From: Brevundimonas sp. UBA4609
GTDB lineage: Bacteria; Pseudomonadota; Alphaproteobacteria; Caulobacterales; Caulobacteraceae
DNA: 23,494 bases
Reading direction: 5' to 3'
Assembly (NCBI GenBank): GCA_002386585.1
Contig: DGIZ01000264.1
Coordinates: 769-24,262, forward strand
Part shown: positions 7,727-15,327 of the stretch, in pieces
Position numbering within the stretch: the first letter of the stretch is position 1
Layout: the number at the start of each line of letters is the position of its first letter
Notes under the pieces: model-generated
What the model saw: the letters and a program-made list of their open reading frames with translations, nothing else
Told to the model about the DNA's origin: nothing
The model's database searches: none
Translations under genes and position numbers: made by a program

Positions 7727-10693
7727 TTAGAAATATTTCTTGACAGAAAACCCGAATGTTCTGGGATCGAGAGTAAATACGTTAGTAGTTAACATCGAAT
7801 CGTCACTATTTGTGAAAGCGTCCACAATTGGAGCATCATCGAAGATGTTTTTTACGTAAGCTTGCAACTCCAAACCATTCTGGTGTCGAATAGACAAGGA
7901 TGCACCAAGATTATCCCATCCCTTAAGTCTGTCGTATTCTGTATTGTAGATTCTAAAATAGCTAGACGACTGCCTATAATAATCACCTCTTATTACGACA
8001 TCGAATTCACCGACGGTCATCTCGTACTGGGCGCCAATGTTTGCCGTCACGCGCGGGGCGTTAGGTAGTTCATTTCCACTCAGGTCGGCTGCAAATCCGC
8101 GCCCTCCGTTCGGCGCGTCTGTCAAAGGATTGTATTCAAATCCGAGGAACAGCCAGAACGGGAACAACCCCTCGAATTCTGGATCGAAACTTCCAAGCCT
8201 CTGAGCGCCACCACAGAGAACAGCGAGCGCGTTAACGTAGAGAGACGATGACGATCCGACCAGCGGATCACTCATGATCGCTTCCACATGCTTTTTGGGC
8301 GCGATGCAATTAGAAGGAACCTGGACCCAGGGACGGACAACCATCCAGTCCTCGTTCCCCTGTGTCCTGTTCATGACGTCAATAGAGCTTTCGCCATCAC
8401 CGATACGAGTTTTCAGGAACCCGAGGTTGGCGTCAATTCTAAATCTGTCCGTGATATAATAGACCGTCTCAAATTCCAGCCCCATGGATTCTGCATCAAA
8501 ATTCTCATTTAGAGCAATACGATCTACGATTTGAGAAACCTGATAGTCCTTATAGTCATAATAGAAGGCCGTGGCATTGAACCGAAGCCTGCCATCCATC
8601 CACTGAGTTTTGGCTGCGACCTCGAATGCATTCACATACTCAGGGTCAAACGTGTCCGGAAGAGGTTGGTATTGCACGACTGAGGGGTTGAGGTCTGCTC
8701 GCGGAGGATTAGCCCCTCCGCCCTTGTAGCCCCGCGCATAGGAAGCATAAAACATCATGCTGTCGGTCGGCTTCCAATCAAGCACCAACCGCCCCGTCAT
8801 GGCGTCCCAAGACTGCTTGATATCAGGCATGGCCGGGTATCCGCGTACAACATTGCCGCCAGATGCCGGGCCATACCCCATAAGGTCCCACGACCCCAAC
8901 AAAAGCTGGCTAGGATAGGGAGTGAAAACCTTTTTATCCTTAGTGTAACGCAGCCCCGCCGTCAGACTTAGGGTGTCGGAAAAATCTATATAGGTTTCAC
9001 CAAACAGTCCGTACGATTTTGTGTGGATTGCATTTTTACTTCTAAAATAATTATGCCCGTCCCCAGCCAAATCATTGATGGACGACTTATCTACGTAAAC
9101 ACACTCCCCTTGAGAACCATCGCTACAGTTATTTGTCACAAGATTCTGACCAAAAACACCATTGTACAGCATCTCGGCAAGCGCCGTGAACGTATTGTTA
9201 AATACAAAGTAGTCATCTTGAGATTTGAAGTCTATATAATTGACCCCAACAACAAAATTGAATGGTCCATCATTTTCAGATTGGACCCTGAATTCCTGAT
9301 AGAACTGCCTGTTGTCAGACCTGCTCAGGTCAGACGACTCCATGCGATTTGACACGCCAAGCTGAGGATCCAGGTAGAAACCATTGAGGAATGGAAGATC
9401 GTCGCCCAACGGATCGCCATTCGTATCCGTAAGACCATCCCTGCTATTGAAAATGGGATTGGATACGTATCTTGCGTAATCCTGAGATGATTCAAATTTG
9501 TCTTTTGTATATACCGTTTGCGAAAACAACGTTAAAGATTCACCTAGATCATACTCCAGGTTAAACTGAAACACGTCATTTATAGCATTGTATTTTGGAT
9601 CAAATGTAGCCGATATTTCGCGAAGATCTCTGGATTGCGTAACACCAAGATAGGGATCAAGACCCTCATCCACGATAAAACGGGTTATAAAATTGGATCC
9701 GTCGAAGTAGGTCCCCATAGCAATCTGGCTAAGCATGAATATCTGGCTCAACCCTCCACCATTTGGGGCGGAATATGCTGCATCTTCATAGAGACTTTTG
9801 GCAAGGCACCCCTGGCTTAGCCTTCCCCGCGCCACCCCGGGCGAGAAGACGAAGGAGCCGACGCTTTCAGGGCCCGGATCACGGGTACATAGCTGCTTGC
9901 CGGTCCGCGATCGCTGATCATCTTCCTCGAAATGTTCCCAGATCAGATTGGTCCGCAGGCTATTCGTCGGCTGCCATGCCGCCGACAGGCGAGTGGACCA
10001 CAGGTCCCGGTCATTCACATTACGCTCGGTAAAGGTGTTGTAGTCGAAGCCATCGCGCTTGGTGAACGCACCCGCCGCACGCACCCAGAAGGTATCGGCG
10101 ACCGGGATGTTGATCATCCCCTGCCCTCGCACGGTACCGTAGTTGCCGACTTCACCCTTCATCATGCCGGTAAAATCTGGCCCCGGCAGATTGGGGATCA
10201 TGTTGACCACGCCAGCCGTAGCATTGCGCCCAAACAGGGTGCCCTGAGGACCGCGCAGCACCTCAACGCGATTGACGTCGAAGTACTCTTGTTCAAACAG
10301 TCGGTTCCGAATTAAAGGCGCGTTATTGAAACTAACCGCCACGGCAGGATCGGACCCTGCCGAGATCGCCTTCGTGCCGATCCCCCGGATCGCAAAGTTA
10401 TACATACTGAAATTGGACTTGGAGAAGCTGACGTTGGGAACGGCCCGCATCAGTTCCGAACCGCCCTCGATCTTCATGGCGTCCAGGTTCTCGGCTGAGA
10501 GCGCTGTAACGGCGATCGGCACATCCTGAATGGATTCCTCACGCTTCTGAGCGGTGACGATGATGTCGCCGACCGACGTTGCGTCCTGGGAAGGCGCTGC
10601 ATCCTGAGCCAGCACAGGGCCAGCCGCGACAACCAAAGCGAAAGCCGACGCGGTGACAGCCAGACGCGCGCGATTACAGGCCGCTGAAGCCAT
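7727..10693 (-). CDS. TonB-dependent outer membrane receptor
   Basis: The start at 10693 is preferred because GGGGAGGG precedes it; an ATG at 10711 is in frame but lies before that site. The 988 aa product has a signal peptide (MASAACNRARLAVT..., cleavage near LAQ), a TonB box-like segment DIIVTAQKRE, and a plug domain containing IQDVPIAVTAL and VEVLRGPQGTLFGRN. A long beta-barrel ends in an aromatic residue (FGFSVKKYF), as needed for outer membrane insertion. These receptors import siderophores, vitamins, glycans or hydrophobic compounds with TonB energy; the ligand is not readable. It is divergent from the flavoprotein gene across a region with a proposed TetR operator, so a role in uptake of that pathway's substrate is plausible. 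Roughly the first 300 codons are GC-rich (38 of 60 in 10081-10140) and the rest AT-rich (21 of 60 in 9541-9600). Three cysteine pairs lie in probable surface loops. Confidence 0.93.
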   Translation of the reverse strand: MASAACNRARLAVTASAFALVVAAGPVLAQDAAPSQDATSVGDIIVTAQKREESIQDVPIAVTALSAENLDAMKIEGGSELMRAVPNVSFSKSNFSMYNFAIRGIGTKAISAGSDPAVAVSFNNAPLIRNRLFEQEYFDVNRVEVLRGPQGTLFGRNATAGVVNMIPNLPGPDFTGMMKGEVGNYGTVRGQGMINIPVADTFWVRAAGAFTKRDGFDYNTFTERNVNDRDLWSTRLSAAWQPTNSLRTNLIWEHFEEDDQRSRTGKQLCTRDPGPESVGSFVFSPGVARGRLSQGCLAKSLYEDAAYSAPNGGGLSQIFMLSQIAMGTYFDGSNFITRFIVDEGLDPYLGVTQSRDLREISATFDPKYNAINDVFQFNLEYDLGESLTLFSQTVYTKDKFESSQDYARYVSNPIFNSRDGLTDTNGDPLGDDLPFLNGFYLDPQLGVSNRMESSDLSRSDNRQFYQEFRVQSENDGPFNFVVGVNYIDFKSQDDYFVFNNTFTALAEMLYNGVFGQNLVTNNCSDGSQGECVYVDKSSINDLAGDGHNYFRSKNAIHTKSYGLFGETYIDFSDTLSLTAGLRYTKDKKVFTPYPSQLLLGSWDLMGYGPASGGNVVRGYPAMPDIKQSWDAMTGRLVLDWKPTDSMMFYASYARGYKGGGANPPRADLNPSVVQYQPLPDTFDPEYVNAFEVAAKTQWMDGRLRFNATAFYYDYKDYQVSQIVDRIALNENFDAESMGLEFETVYYITDRFRIDANLGFLKTRIGDGESSIDVMNRTQGNEDWMVVRPWVQVPSNCIAPKKHVEAIMSDPLVGSSSSLYVNALAVLCGGAQRLGSFDPEFEGLFPFWLFLGFEYNPLTDAPNGGRGFAADLSGNELPNAPRVTANIGAQYEMTVGEFDVVIRGDYYRQSSSYFRIYNTEYDRLKGWDNLGASLSIRHQNGLELQAYVKNIFDDAPIVDAFTNSDDSMLTTNVFTLDPRTFGFSVKKYF

Positions 10694-10813
10694 GAAAACC
10701 CTCCCCTGCACGGCCCTGCTCCCCAGCTGGACCGAATGCTTCCTCCCGCCTTTGTGTTGAGCTGACGACGAGGCGGATGGCGCCGAAAGCTGACGCTATC
10801 GATCCACCTATTC

Positions 10814-10847
10814 ATACCCATGTCAACAGCTTACTTACATGGATGTC
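10814..10847. promoter_or_regulatory. proposed TetR operator pair and receptor promoter -35
   Basis: Motif A, ACTTACATGGATGTC (10833-10847), has the imperfect dyad ACAT-GG-ATGT. Motif B, ACCCATGTCAA (10816-10826), has TTGACA as its minus-strand end. Both recur at 22082-22113 with one difference each. Here the minus-strand order is A then B, so A lies just upstream of the TTGACA -35 of the receptor. A weak -10 candidate (TCGATA) lies 18 nt further on. Confidence 0.55.
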
Positions 10848-10893
10848 TTGTGACCTTACGGAAGCTTTTCATCTTCTCCCGCAGCGCACTCAT
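10831..10893 (-). CDS. possible 20-codon open frame upstream of the receptor gene
   Basis: On the minus strand an ATG at 10893 follows GGAGGGAGAG with a 4 nt gap to the end of the purine run, a strong ribosome site. It opens a frame for MSALREKMKSFRKVTRHPCK that ends at 10831 beside the operator motif. It has no recognisable domain. It could be a leader peptide, or the 5' remnant of a gene whose body was replaced. The proposed receptor promoter lies downstream of it, so it need not be on the receptor mRNA. Chance occurrence is quite possible. Confidence 0.22.
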   Translation of the reverse strand: MSALREKMKSFRKVTRHPCK

Positions 10894-10964
10894 TGTTCTC
10901 TCCCTCCACGTCCGCTCCATGTCCCGGATTTGTTTGGACGAATGCGAACGCCGCACTTGTATTT

Positions 10965-10974
10965 ACATAATTGT
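10965..10974. promoter_or_regulatory. weak operator-like site near the flavoprotein start
   Basis: TTACATAATTGT (10963-10974) resembles TTACATGGATGT of the shared motif, keeping ACA-N4-TGT. It lies about 40 nt upstream of the flavoprotein start codon, a position suited to repression. The match is short and in an AT-rich context. Confidence 0.25.
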
Positions 10975-11014
10975 TAGTGAAATCATGCTGCATTCGCTTT
11001 TTTGGGAGGACATG

Positions 11015-12691
11015 ATGGACGGGGACGTCATTGTCGTTGGAGGCGGGCTCGCAGGCCTGGTTGCGGCGCACGAACTGACAAGGGCAGGCCGTCGCGTTCT
11101 GCTGGTGGATCAGGAAAACGCGAGCAATCTTGGCGGCCAGGCGTTCTGGTCGTTCGGGGGCCTGTTCCTGGTGAACTCGCCCGAGCAACGACGCCTGGGC
11201 GTCCACGACAGTTTCGACCTTGCCTGGCGGGATTGGCGGGGCAGCGCGGGCTGGGATCGCCTGAACGGCCCCTTGGCCGAAGACGAATGGGCGATGCGCT
11301 GGGGCCGCGCCTATGTTGAGTTCGCCGCCGGTGAAAAACGCGACTGGTTGCGTCAGCATGACATCAAGCTGACGCCCATGGTGGGCTGGGCGGAGAGAGG
11401 CGCCGGCAAGGCGTTCGGCCACGGCAATTCGGTTCCTCGCTTTCATGTCGCCTGGGGCACGGGAACAGGCGTGTCGGAGCCGTTTGCGCACCGAGCAAGA
11501 GAAGCAGCGAGAACCGGGCGGCTGACCTTTCACCACCGGCATAGAGTCGATCAGATTCTGGTCGAAGGCGGGCGGGTAACCGGCGTTGCAGGCGCCGTGC
11601 TGGCGCCCGACGACGCGACGCGAGGCGCCCCCTCCAATCGCGAGGTCATCGGCGACTTCACCCTGAAGGCCGACGCAGTGATCCTGGCGACCGGCGGCAT
11701 CGGCGGCAACCATGAGATGGTCCGCCGCTACTGGCCCGAACGACTGGGCGCGCCGCCGAAGACCATGATCACCGGCGTGCCCGCCCATGTAGACGGACGA
11801 ATGCTGGACATCGCCGCCGGGGCCGGCGCGCGCCTCGTGAACCGGGACCGCATGTGGCACTATGTGGAGGGCGTGCAGAATTGGGCTCCGATCTGGCCCG
11901 ACCATGCGATCCGCATCCTGCCGGGACCGTCGCCGCTGTGGTTCGACGCCCTGGGGCGGCGCCTGCCCTTCCCGGCCCTACCCGGCTACGACACCATCGC
12001 CACGCTGAAACATCTGCGCACGACGCCCGACCTGATCGAGCACGACCACTCCTGGTTCATCGTCACCGAGACCATGCTGGCCAAGGAGTTCGCCCTGTCG
12101 GGCTCGGAGCAGAACCAGGACATCACCAACCGCAACCTTCTGGGCGTCTTGCGTTCGCGCCTGGGCAAGGCCGCGCCTCGAGAAGTCGCCGCCTTCCGCG
12201 ACAAGGGCGCCGACTTCGTGGTCGCCGACAACTTGGAGACCCTGGTCGGCAGGATGAACGGCCTGACCGACCGACCGCTGCTGGACGCCGCCCTGATCCG
12301 CGCCCAGATCGAGGACCGCGACGCCCAGATGGCCAATCCCTACGCCAAGGATGCGCAAGTTCAGGGCATTCACAACAGCCGGCGCTATCGCGGCGACCGC
12401 TGGGCGCGCACCTCGACGCCGCACAGGGTGCTGGACCCGACGGCCGGGCCGCTGATCGGGGTCAAGCTGCACATCCTGACGCGCAAGTCTCTGGGCGGAC
12501 TGCAGACGGATCTCTCCAGCCGCGTGCTGACGCCGGACGGAACGCCGCTGGAAGGACTCTACGCCGCAGGCGAAGCTGCGGGCTTCGGCGGCGGCGGATT
12601 GCATGGTTACAATGCGCTGGAGGGCACCTTCCTGGGCGGCTGCATCTTCTCGGGACGGGCGGCGGGGCGCGCGCTGGCGGGCCAGGCCTAA
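11015..12691 (+). CDS. FAD-dependent dehydrogenase of the fumarate reductase / 3-ketosteroid dehydrogenase type
   Basis: Of two adjacent ATGs (11012, 11015) the second is better spaced from GGGAGG (11004-11009). The 558 aa protein opens with a Rossmann FAD motif (DVIVVGGGLAGLVAAHEL) and has NLGGQAFWSFGG soon after. A second nucleotide-contact segment follows (DAVILATGGIGGN), and the protein ends with the family's closing FAD site (GLYAAGEAAGFGGGGLHGYN). This is the FAD_binding_2 family, which includes fumarate reductase flavoproteins, urocanate reductase and 3-ketosteroid dehydrogenases that insert or remove C=C bonds next to carbonyls. The length and motifs also match actinobacterial proteins annotated only as FAD-binding dehydrogenase. 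There is no signal peptide, so it is cytoplasmic. A BASS transporter gene follows after 45 nt, likely in one operon. Confidence 0.85.
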   Translation: MDGDVIVVGGGLAGLVAAHELTRAGRRVLLVDQENASNLGGQAFWSFGGLFLVNSPEQRRLGVHDSFDLAWRDWRGSAGWDRLNGPLAEDEWAMRWGRAYVEFAAGEKRDWLRQHDIKLTPMVGWAERGAGKAFGHGNSVPRFHVAWGTGTGVSEPFAHRAREAARTGRLTFHHRHRVDQILVEGGRVTGVAGAVLAPDDATRGAPSNREVIGDFTLKADAVILATGGIGGNHEMVRRYWPERLGAPPKTMITGVPAHVDGRMLDIAAGAGARLVNRDRMWHYVEGVQNWAPIWPDHAIRILPGPSPLWFDALGRRLPFPALPGYDTIATLKHLRTTPDLIEHDHSWFIVTETMLAKEFALSGSEQNQDITNRNLLGVLRSRLGKAAPREVAAFRDKGADFVVADNLETLVGRMNGLTDRPLLDAALIRAQIEDRDAQMANPYAKDAQVQGIHNSRRYRGDRWARTSTPHRVLDPTAGPLIGVKLHILTRKSLGGLQTDLSSRVLTPDGTPLEGLYAAGEAAGFGGGGLHGYNALEGTFLGGCIFSGRAAGRALAGQA

Positions 12692-12702
12692 GAGGAACAA
12701 TC

Positions 12703-12719
12703 GCGCCGCCATCCGGCGC
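12703..12719. repeat. hairpin between flavoprotein and transporter genes
   Basis: GCGCCG and CGGCGC flank a 5 nt loop in the 45 nt gap. No T-run follows, so this is probably not a terminator. It could tune relative expression of the two genes. Confidence 0.3.
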
Positions 12720-12736
12720 ACGGGGAGAAACGACGC

Positions 12737-13600
12737 ATGGATTCCGCAATGGCCACCATCGGCCTGCCCGTCGCGCTGGGCATCATCATGTTCGGCCTGG
12801 GCCTCGGACTGACGCCCGCAGACTTCGCCCGCGTGGCCCAGCGGCCCAAGGCGGCCGGCGTGGCCCTGGCCTGCCAGTTGCTGTTGCTTCCGGCCATTTG
12901 CTTCGGGCTGGTGCTGCTGTTCCGCCTGCCGCCCGTTCTGGCGGTCGGCATGATGCTGCTGGCCGCCTCCCCCGGCGGGACGACCGCCAATCTCTACAGC
13001 CACTTATTCCGGGGTGATGTGGCGCTGAACATCAGCCTGACGGCGATCAACTCGGTCATCGCCGTCGTGACCTTGCCGGTCGTGGTCAATCTGGCGATCG
13101 CCTTCTTTCAGCCGGGCGACCTGCATGTCGGCCTGCAGTTCAGGAAGACGATCGAGGTCTTCATGATCGTGCTGGCTCCGGTGGCGCTGGGGATGCTGGT
13201 GCGCGGATGGCGGCCCGCCTTCGCGGCCGCCATGGACAAGCCGGTGCGCATCGCCTCCATTCTGATCCTCGTGCTGGTGATCCTCGGCGCCGCCGCCTCC
13301 AGCTTCCACGTCCTGATGAGCCAGATCGGCGGACTTGCCGGCGTGACCGTGGCCTTCTGCCTGCTCAGCCTGGGCGTCGGCTACGGCGTGCCGCGCCTGC
13401 TCAGGATCGAGCGCCCGCAGGCCGTCGCCAGCGCCTTTGAGGTCGGGCTGCACAACGCCACCCTGGCCATCGTCATCGCTCAGTCGGTGTTGAACAGCCC
13501 CGAGATGACCCTGCCCGGCGCCGTCTATGGCGTGCTGATGTTCCCGCTGGCGGCGGGCTTCGGCTTCCTGATCACGCGCAGAAAGCTCGGCCGGGCCTAG
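12737..13600 (+). CDS. bile acid:sodium symporter (BASS) family transporter
   Basis: This 287 aa inner membrane protein has eight to ten hydrophobic helices. It shows BASS-family marks: GLGLGLTPADF near the first helix, LAASPGGTTANLYSHLFRGD in the conserved fourth-helix region, and a second-half VGLHNATLAI segment. GGGGAG lies upstream of the ATG. BASS proteins usually couple Na+ to uptake of organic anions such as bile acids, pyruvate, pantothenate or other carboxylates, so the name should not be taken as proof of bile acid use. Its place after the flavoprotein and beside an acyl-CoA pathway suggests it brings a carboxylate substrate into the cytoplasm. The stop shares CTAG with the stop of the convergent fadD gene. 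Confidence 0.87.
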   Translation: MDSAMATIGLPVALGIIMFGLGLGLTPADFARVAQRPKAAGVALACQLLLLPAICFGLVLLFRLPPVLAVGMMLLAASPGGTTANLYSHLFRGDVALNISLTAINSVIAVVTLPVVVNLAIAFFQPGDLHVGLQFRKTIEVFMIVLAPVALGMLVRGWRPAFAAAMDKPVRIASILILVLVILGAAASSFHVLMSQIGGLAGVTVAFCLLSLGVGYGVPRLLRIERPQAVASAFEVGLHNATLAIVIAQSVLNSPEMTLPGAVYGVLMFPLAAGFGFLITRRKLGRA

Positions 13601-15327
13601 TCACGCAGGTCGCGGCGCAGCACCTTGCCCACATTGGTCTTGGGCAGGGGTTCGTCGCGGAAGACGATGATACGCGGCACCTTGTAGGCGGTCAGCCGCT
13701 CACGGCAATGGGCGACGATCATCGCCTCTGTCAGCTCGGACGAGCGCGGCACGATGACCACCTTGATCCGCTCGCCCTGCACCGGGTCGGGGACGCCGAC
13801 AGCCGCCACCTCGTCCACCAGGGGGTGGGCCGCCACCACATCCTCGATCTCGTTCGGATAGACGTTGAAGCCGGACACCAGGATCATGTCCTTGATCCGG
13901 TCGACCAGCCTCACCCGACCGTCCGCCTGCATGACGCCCACGTCGCCCGTCGCCAGCCAGCCGTCGGACGACAGGACCTTGGCCGTTTCCTCCGGTCGGT
14001 TCCAATAGCCGCGCATGACCTGAGGGCCGCGCACGCACAGTTCGCCTGGTTCGTCGATCCCGCACCAGCTTCCGTCATCGCGCCGCATCCGCACCTCGGT
14101 CGAGGGCACCGGCAGTCCGACTGTACCGTCGAAGCCCATCGTCTCGGGCCGCTCGATATCCACATAGCCGATGCAGACCACCGGCGAGGTTTCGGTCAGA
14201 CCATAGCCTTCGATCAGCGGCGCGCCGGTCAGGGTCTGCCAGGCCTCGGCCACCGACGCCTGGGTCGCCATGCCCCCGGCCACGGTCAGGCGCAGATCGG
14301 TGAAGTCGCGATCGCGGAAGGCCTCATTCTTCAGCAGGCCGGCGAACAGGGTGTTCAGGCCGGTGAAGGCCGCGAACCGCTCTTTTCTCAGCACCCACTC
14401 CACCCGCTTCGCGTCGCGCGGATTGGCGATCAGGATGTTGCGCCCCCCCACGCCCACGAACATCAGCAGGTTCGCCGTCAGGGAGAAGATATGGTAGAGC
14501 GGCAGCATGGTGACGTTGCCGACCACCTGATCCTGCGGGATCTGGGCCATGATCCAGGCGCGCCCCTGCAGCACATTGGCGATGATGTTCCGATGGGTCA
14601 GCATGGCCCCCTTGGCCACGCCGGAGGTGCCGCCTGTATACTGCAGGAAGGCGAGGTCTTCCGCCTTCGTCTCGACCGGCTTCAGCGACAGTCGCCGCGC
14701 CCGACGCATCACGGCGGGCCAGCGTTCAGCCTGAGGGATGCGCCACTTCGGCACCAGCTTTTCGACATGGCGCAGCAGAGCGGTGATCGCCGTCCCCTTC
14801 ACCGGCCCCATCATGTCGCCCATGGCGGTGACGACGATATGGCGGACATCCGTGCCTTCGATCGCCTGTTCCAGGGCAGCGGCAAACATCTCCATCACGA
14901 CAATGGCGACCGCGCCGCTGTCCTTGAGCTGATGCTGCAGCTCGCGCGGCGTGTAGAGCGGGTTGACGTTGACCCCCACCGCCCCGGCGAACAGCACGCC
15001 GAACAGCGCCACCGGATACTGCAGGCAGTTCGGCATCATCAGCGCCACGCGATCACCCGGCCGCACGCCCTGGGCCTGCAGCCAGGCGGCGAACGCCCGC
15101 GCTTCCGACAGCGCCCGACCATAGGTCACGCCCGAGCCCATACTGACGAATCCCACGCGTTCCGCATACTTGCGGGCGTCCGCCGCAAACAGGTCGCCGA
15201 CCGAAGCCCATTGCACCAATTCGTCGTCGATCGTCGCCGGCACGTCGGAACGATAGGCGCGTGTCCAGAAGCGCTCGGCCCACAGGTGATCGGCCTCGGT
15301 CTTCGTCACATCCAGCGTCGCGCTCAT
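13597..15327 (-). CDS. fadD: long-chain acyl-CoA synthetase (FadD-like AMP-forming ligase)
   Basis: The start at 15327 overlaps the thiolase stop by 4 nt (ATGA). The frame stays open further upstream, but that part is thiolase read out of frame. The 576 aa protein has the adenylate-forming P-loop YTGGTSGVAKG (230-240), the GYGLTETSP motif, the TGD and VDRIKDMI hinge region, and the C-terminal catalytic lysine in NVGKVLRR (about K568). Such enzymes activate carboxylic acids to acyl-CoA through an acyl-adenylate. It is last in the operon, so it can supply acyl-CoA to the dehydrogenase, hydratase, reductase and thiolase encoded upstream. Chain-length or ring preference cannot be judged. There is no signal peptide; peripheral membrane association is likely. 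Confidence 0.92.
   Translation of the reverse strand: MSATLDVTKTEADHLWAERFWTRAYRSDVPATIDDELVQWASVGDLFAADARKYAERVGFVSMGSGVTYGRALSEARAFAAWLQAQGVRPGDRVALMMPNCLQYPVALFGVLFAGAVGVNVNPLYTPRELQHQLKDSGAVAIVVMEMFAAALEQAIEGTDVRHIVVTAMGDMMGPVKGTAITALLRHVEKLVPKWRIPQAERWPAVMRRARRLSLKPVETKAEDLAFLQYTGGTSGVAKGAMLTHRNIIANVLQGRAWIMAQIPQDQVVGNVTMLPLYHIFSLTANLLMFVGVGGRNILIANPRDAKRVEWVLRKERFAAFTGLNTLFAGLLKNEAFRDRDFTDLRLTVAGGMATQASVAEAWQTLTGAPLIEGYGLTETSPVVCIGYVDIERPETMGFDGTVGLPVPSTEVRMRRDDGSWCGIDEPGELCVRGPQVMRGYWNRPEETAKVLSSDGWLATGDVGVMQADGRVRLVDRIKDMILVSGFNVYPNEIEDVVAAHPLVDEVAAVGVPDPVQGERIKVVIVPRSSELTEAMIVAHCRERLTAYKVPRIIVFRDEPLPKTNVGKVLRRDLRD

Larger units (their letters stand above)
10694..11014. promoter_or_regulatory. 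321 nt divergent promoter region between the receptor and the flavoprotein gene
   Basis: This gene-free stretch holds two motifs shared with the TetR/coq4 intergenic region (10816-10826 and 10833-10847), a perfect minus-strand TTGACA (10826-10821) suited to drive the receptor gene, a weaker operator-like sequence near the flavoprotein start (10965-10974), and a 20-codon open frame with a good ribosome site on the minus strand (10893-10831). The part from 10950 to 11000 is AT-rich and probably contains the flavoprotein promoter, although no convincing -35/-10 pair was found. Confidence 0.6.

Noticed and set aside
7730..7741. Palindrome AGAAATATTTCT at the end of the receptor gene
   Set aside because: It lies in the last codons (KKYF), is short and AT-only apart from its ends, and no second copy was seen; probably incidental.
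6780..9790. Interpretation of the AT-rich block as a transposon or integrated element
   Set aside because: No transposase, integrase, terminal inverted repeats, target duplication or tRNA was found, and the block edges lie inside intact genes.
10820..11011. Extended N-terminus of the flavoprotein from ATG 10820
   Set aside because: It would place about 64 unrelated residues before the Rossmann motif and run through the operator region. GGGAGG at 11004 marks the true start.
11854..13017. Plus-strand frame of 387 codons overlapping the flavoprotein and transporter genes in another phase
   Set aside because: Arg/Pro/Gly-rich out-of-phase reading through two genes with clear family motifs.
12737..13600. 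Firm assignment of the BASS protein as a bile acid transporter
   Set aside because: The family transports many organic anions and the sequence does not discriminate between them.
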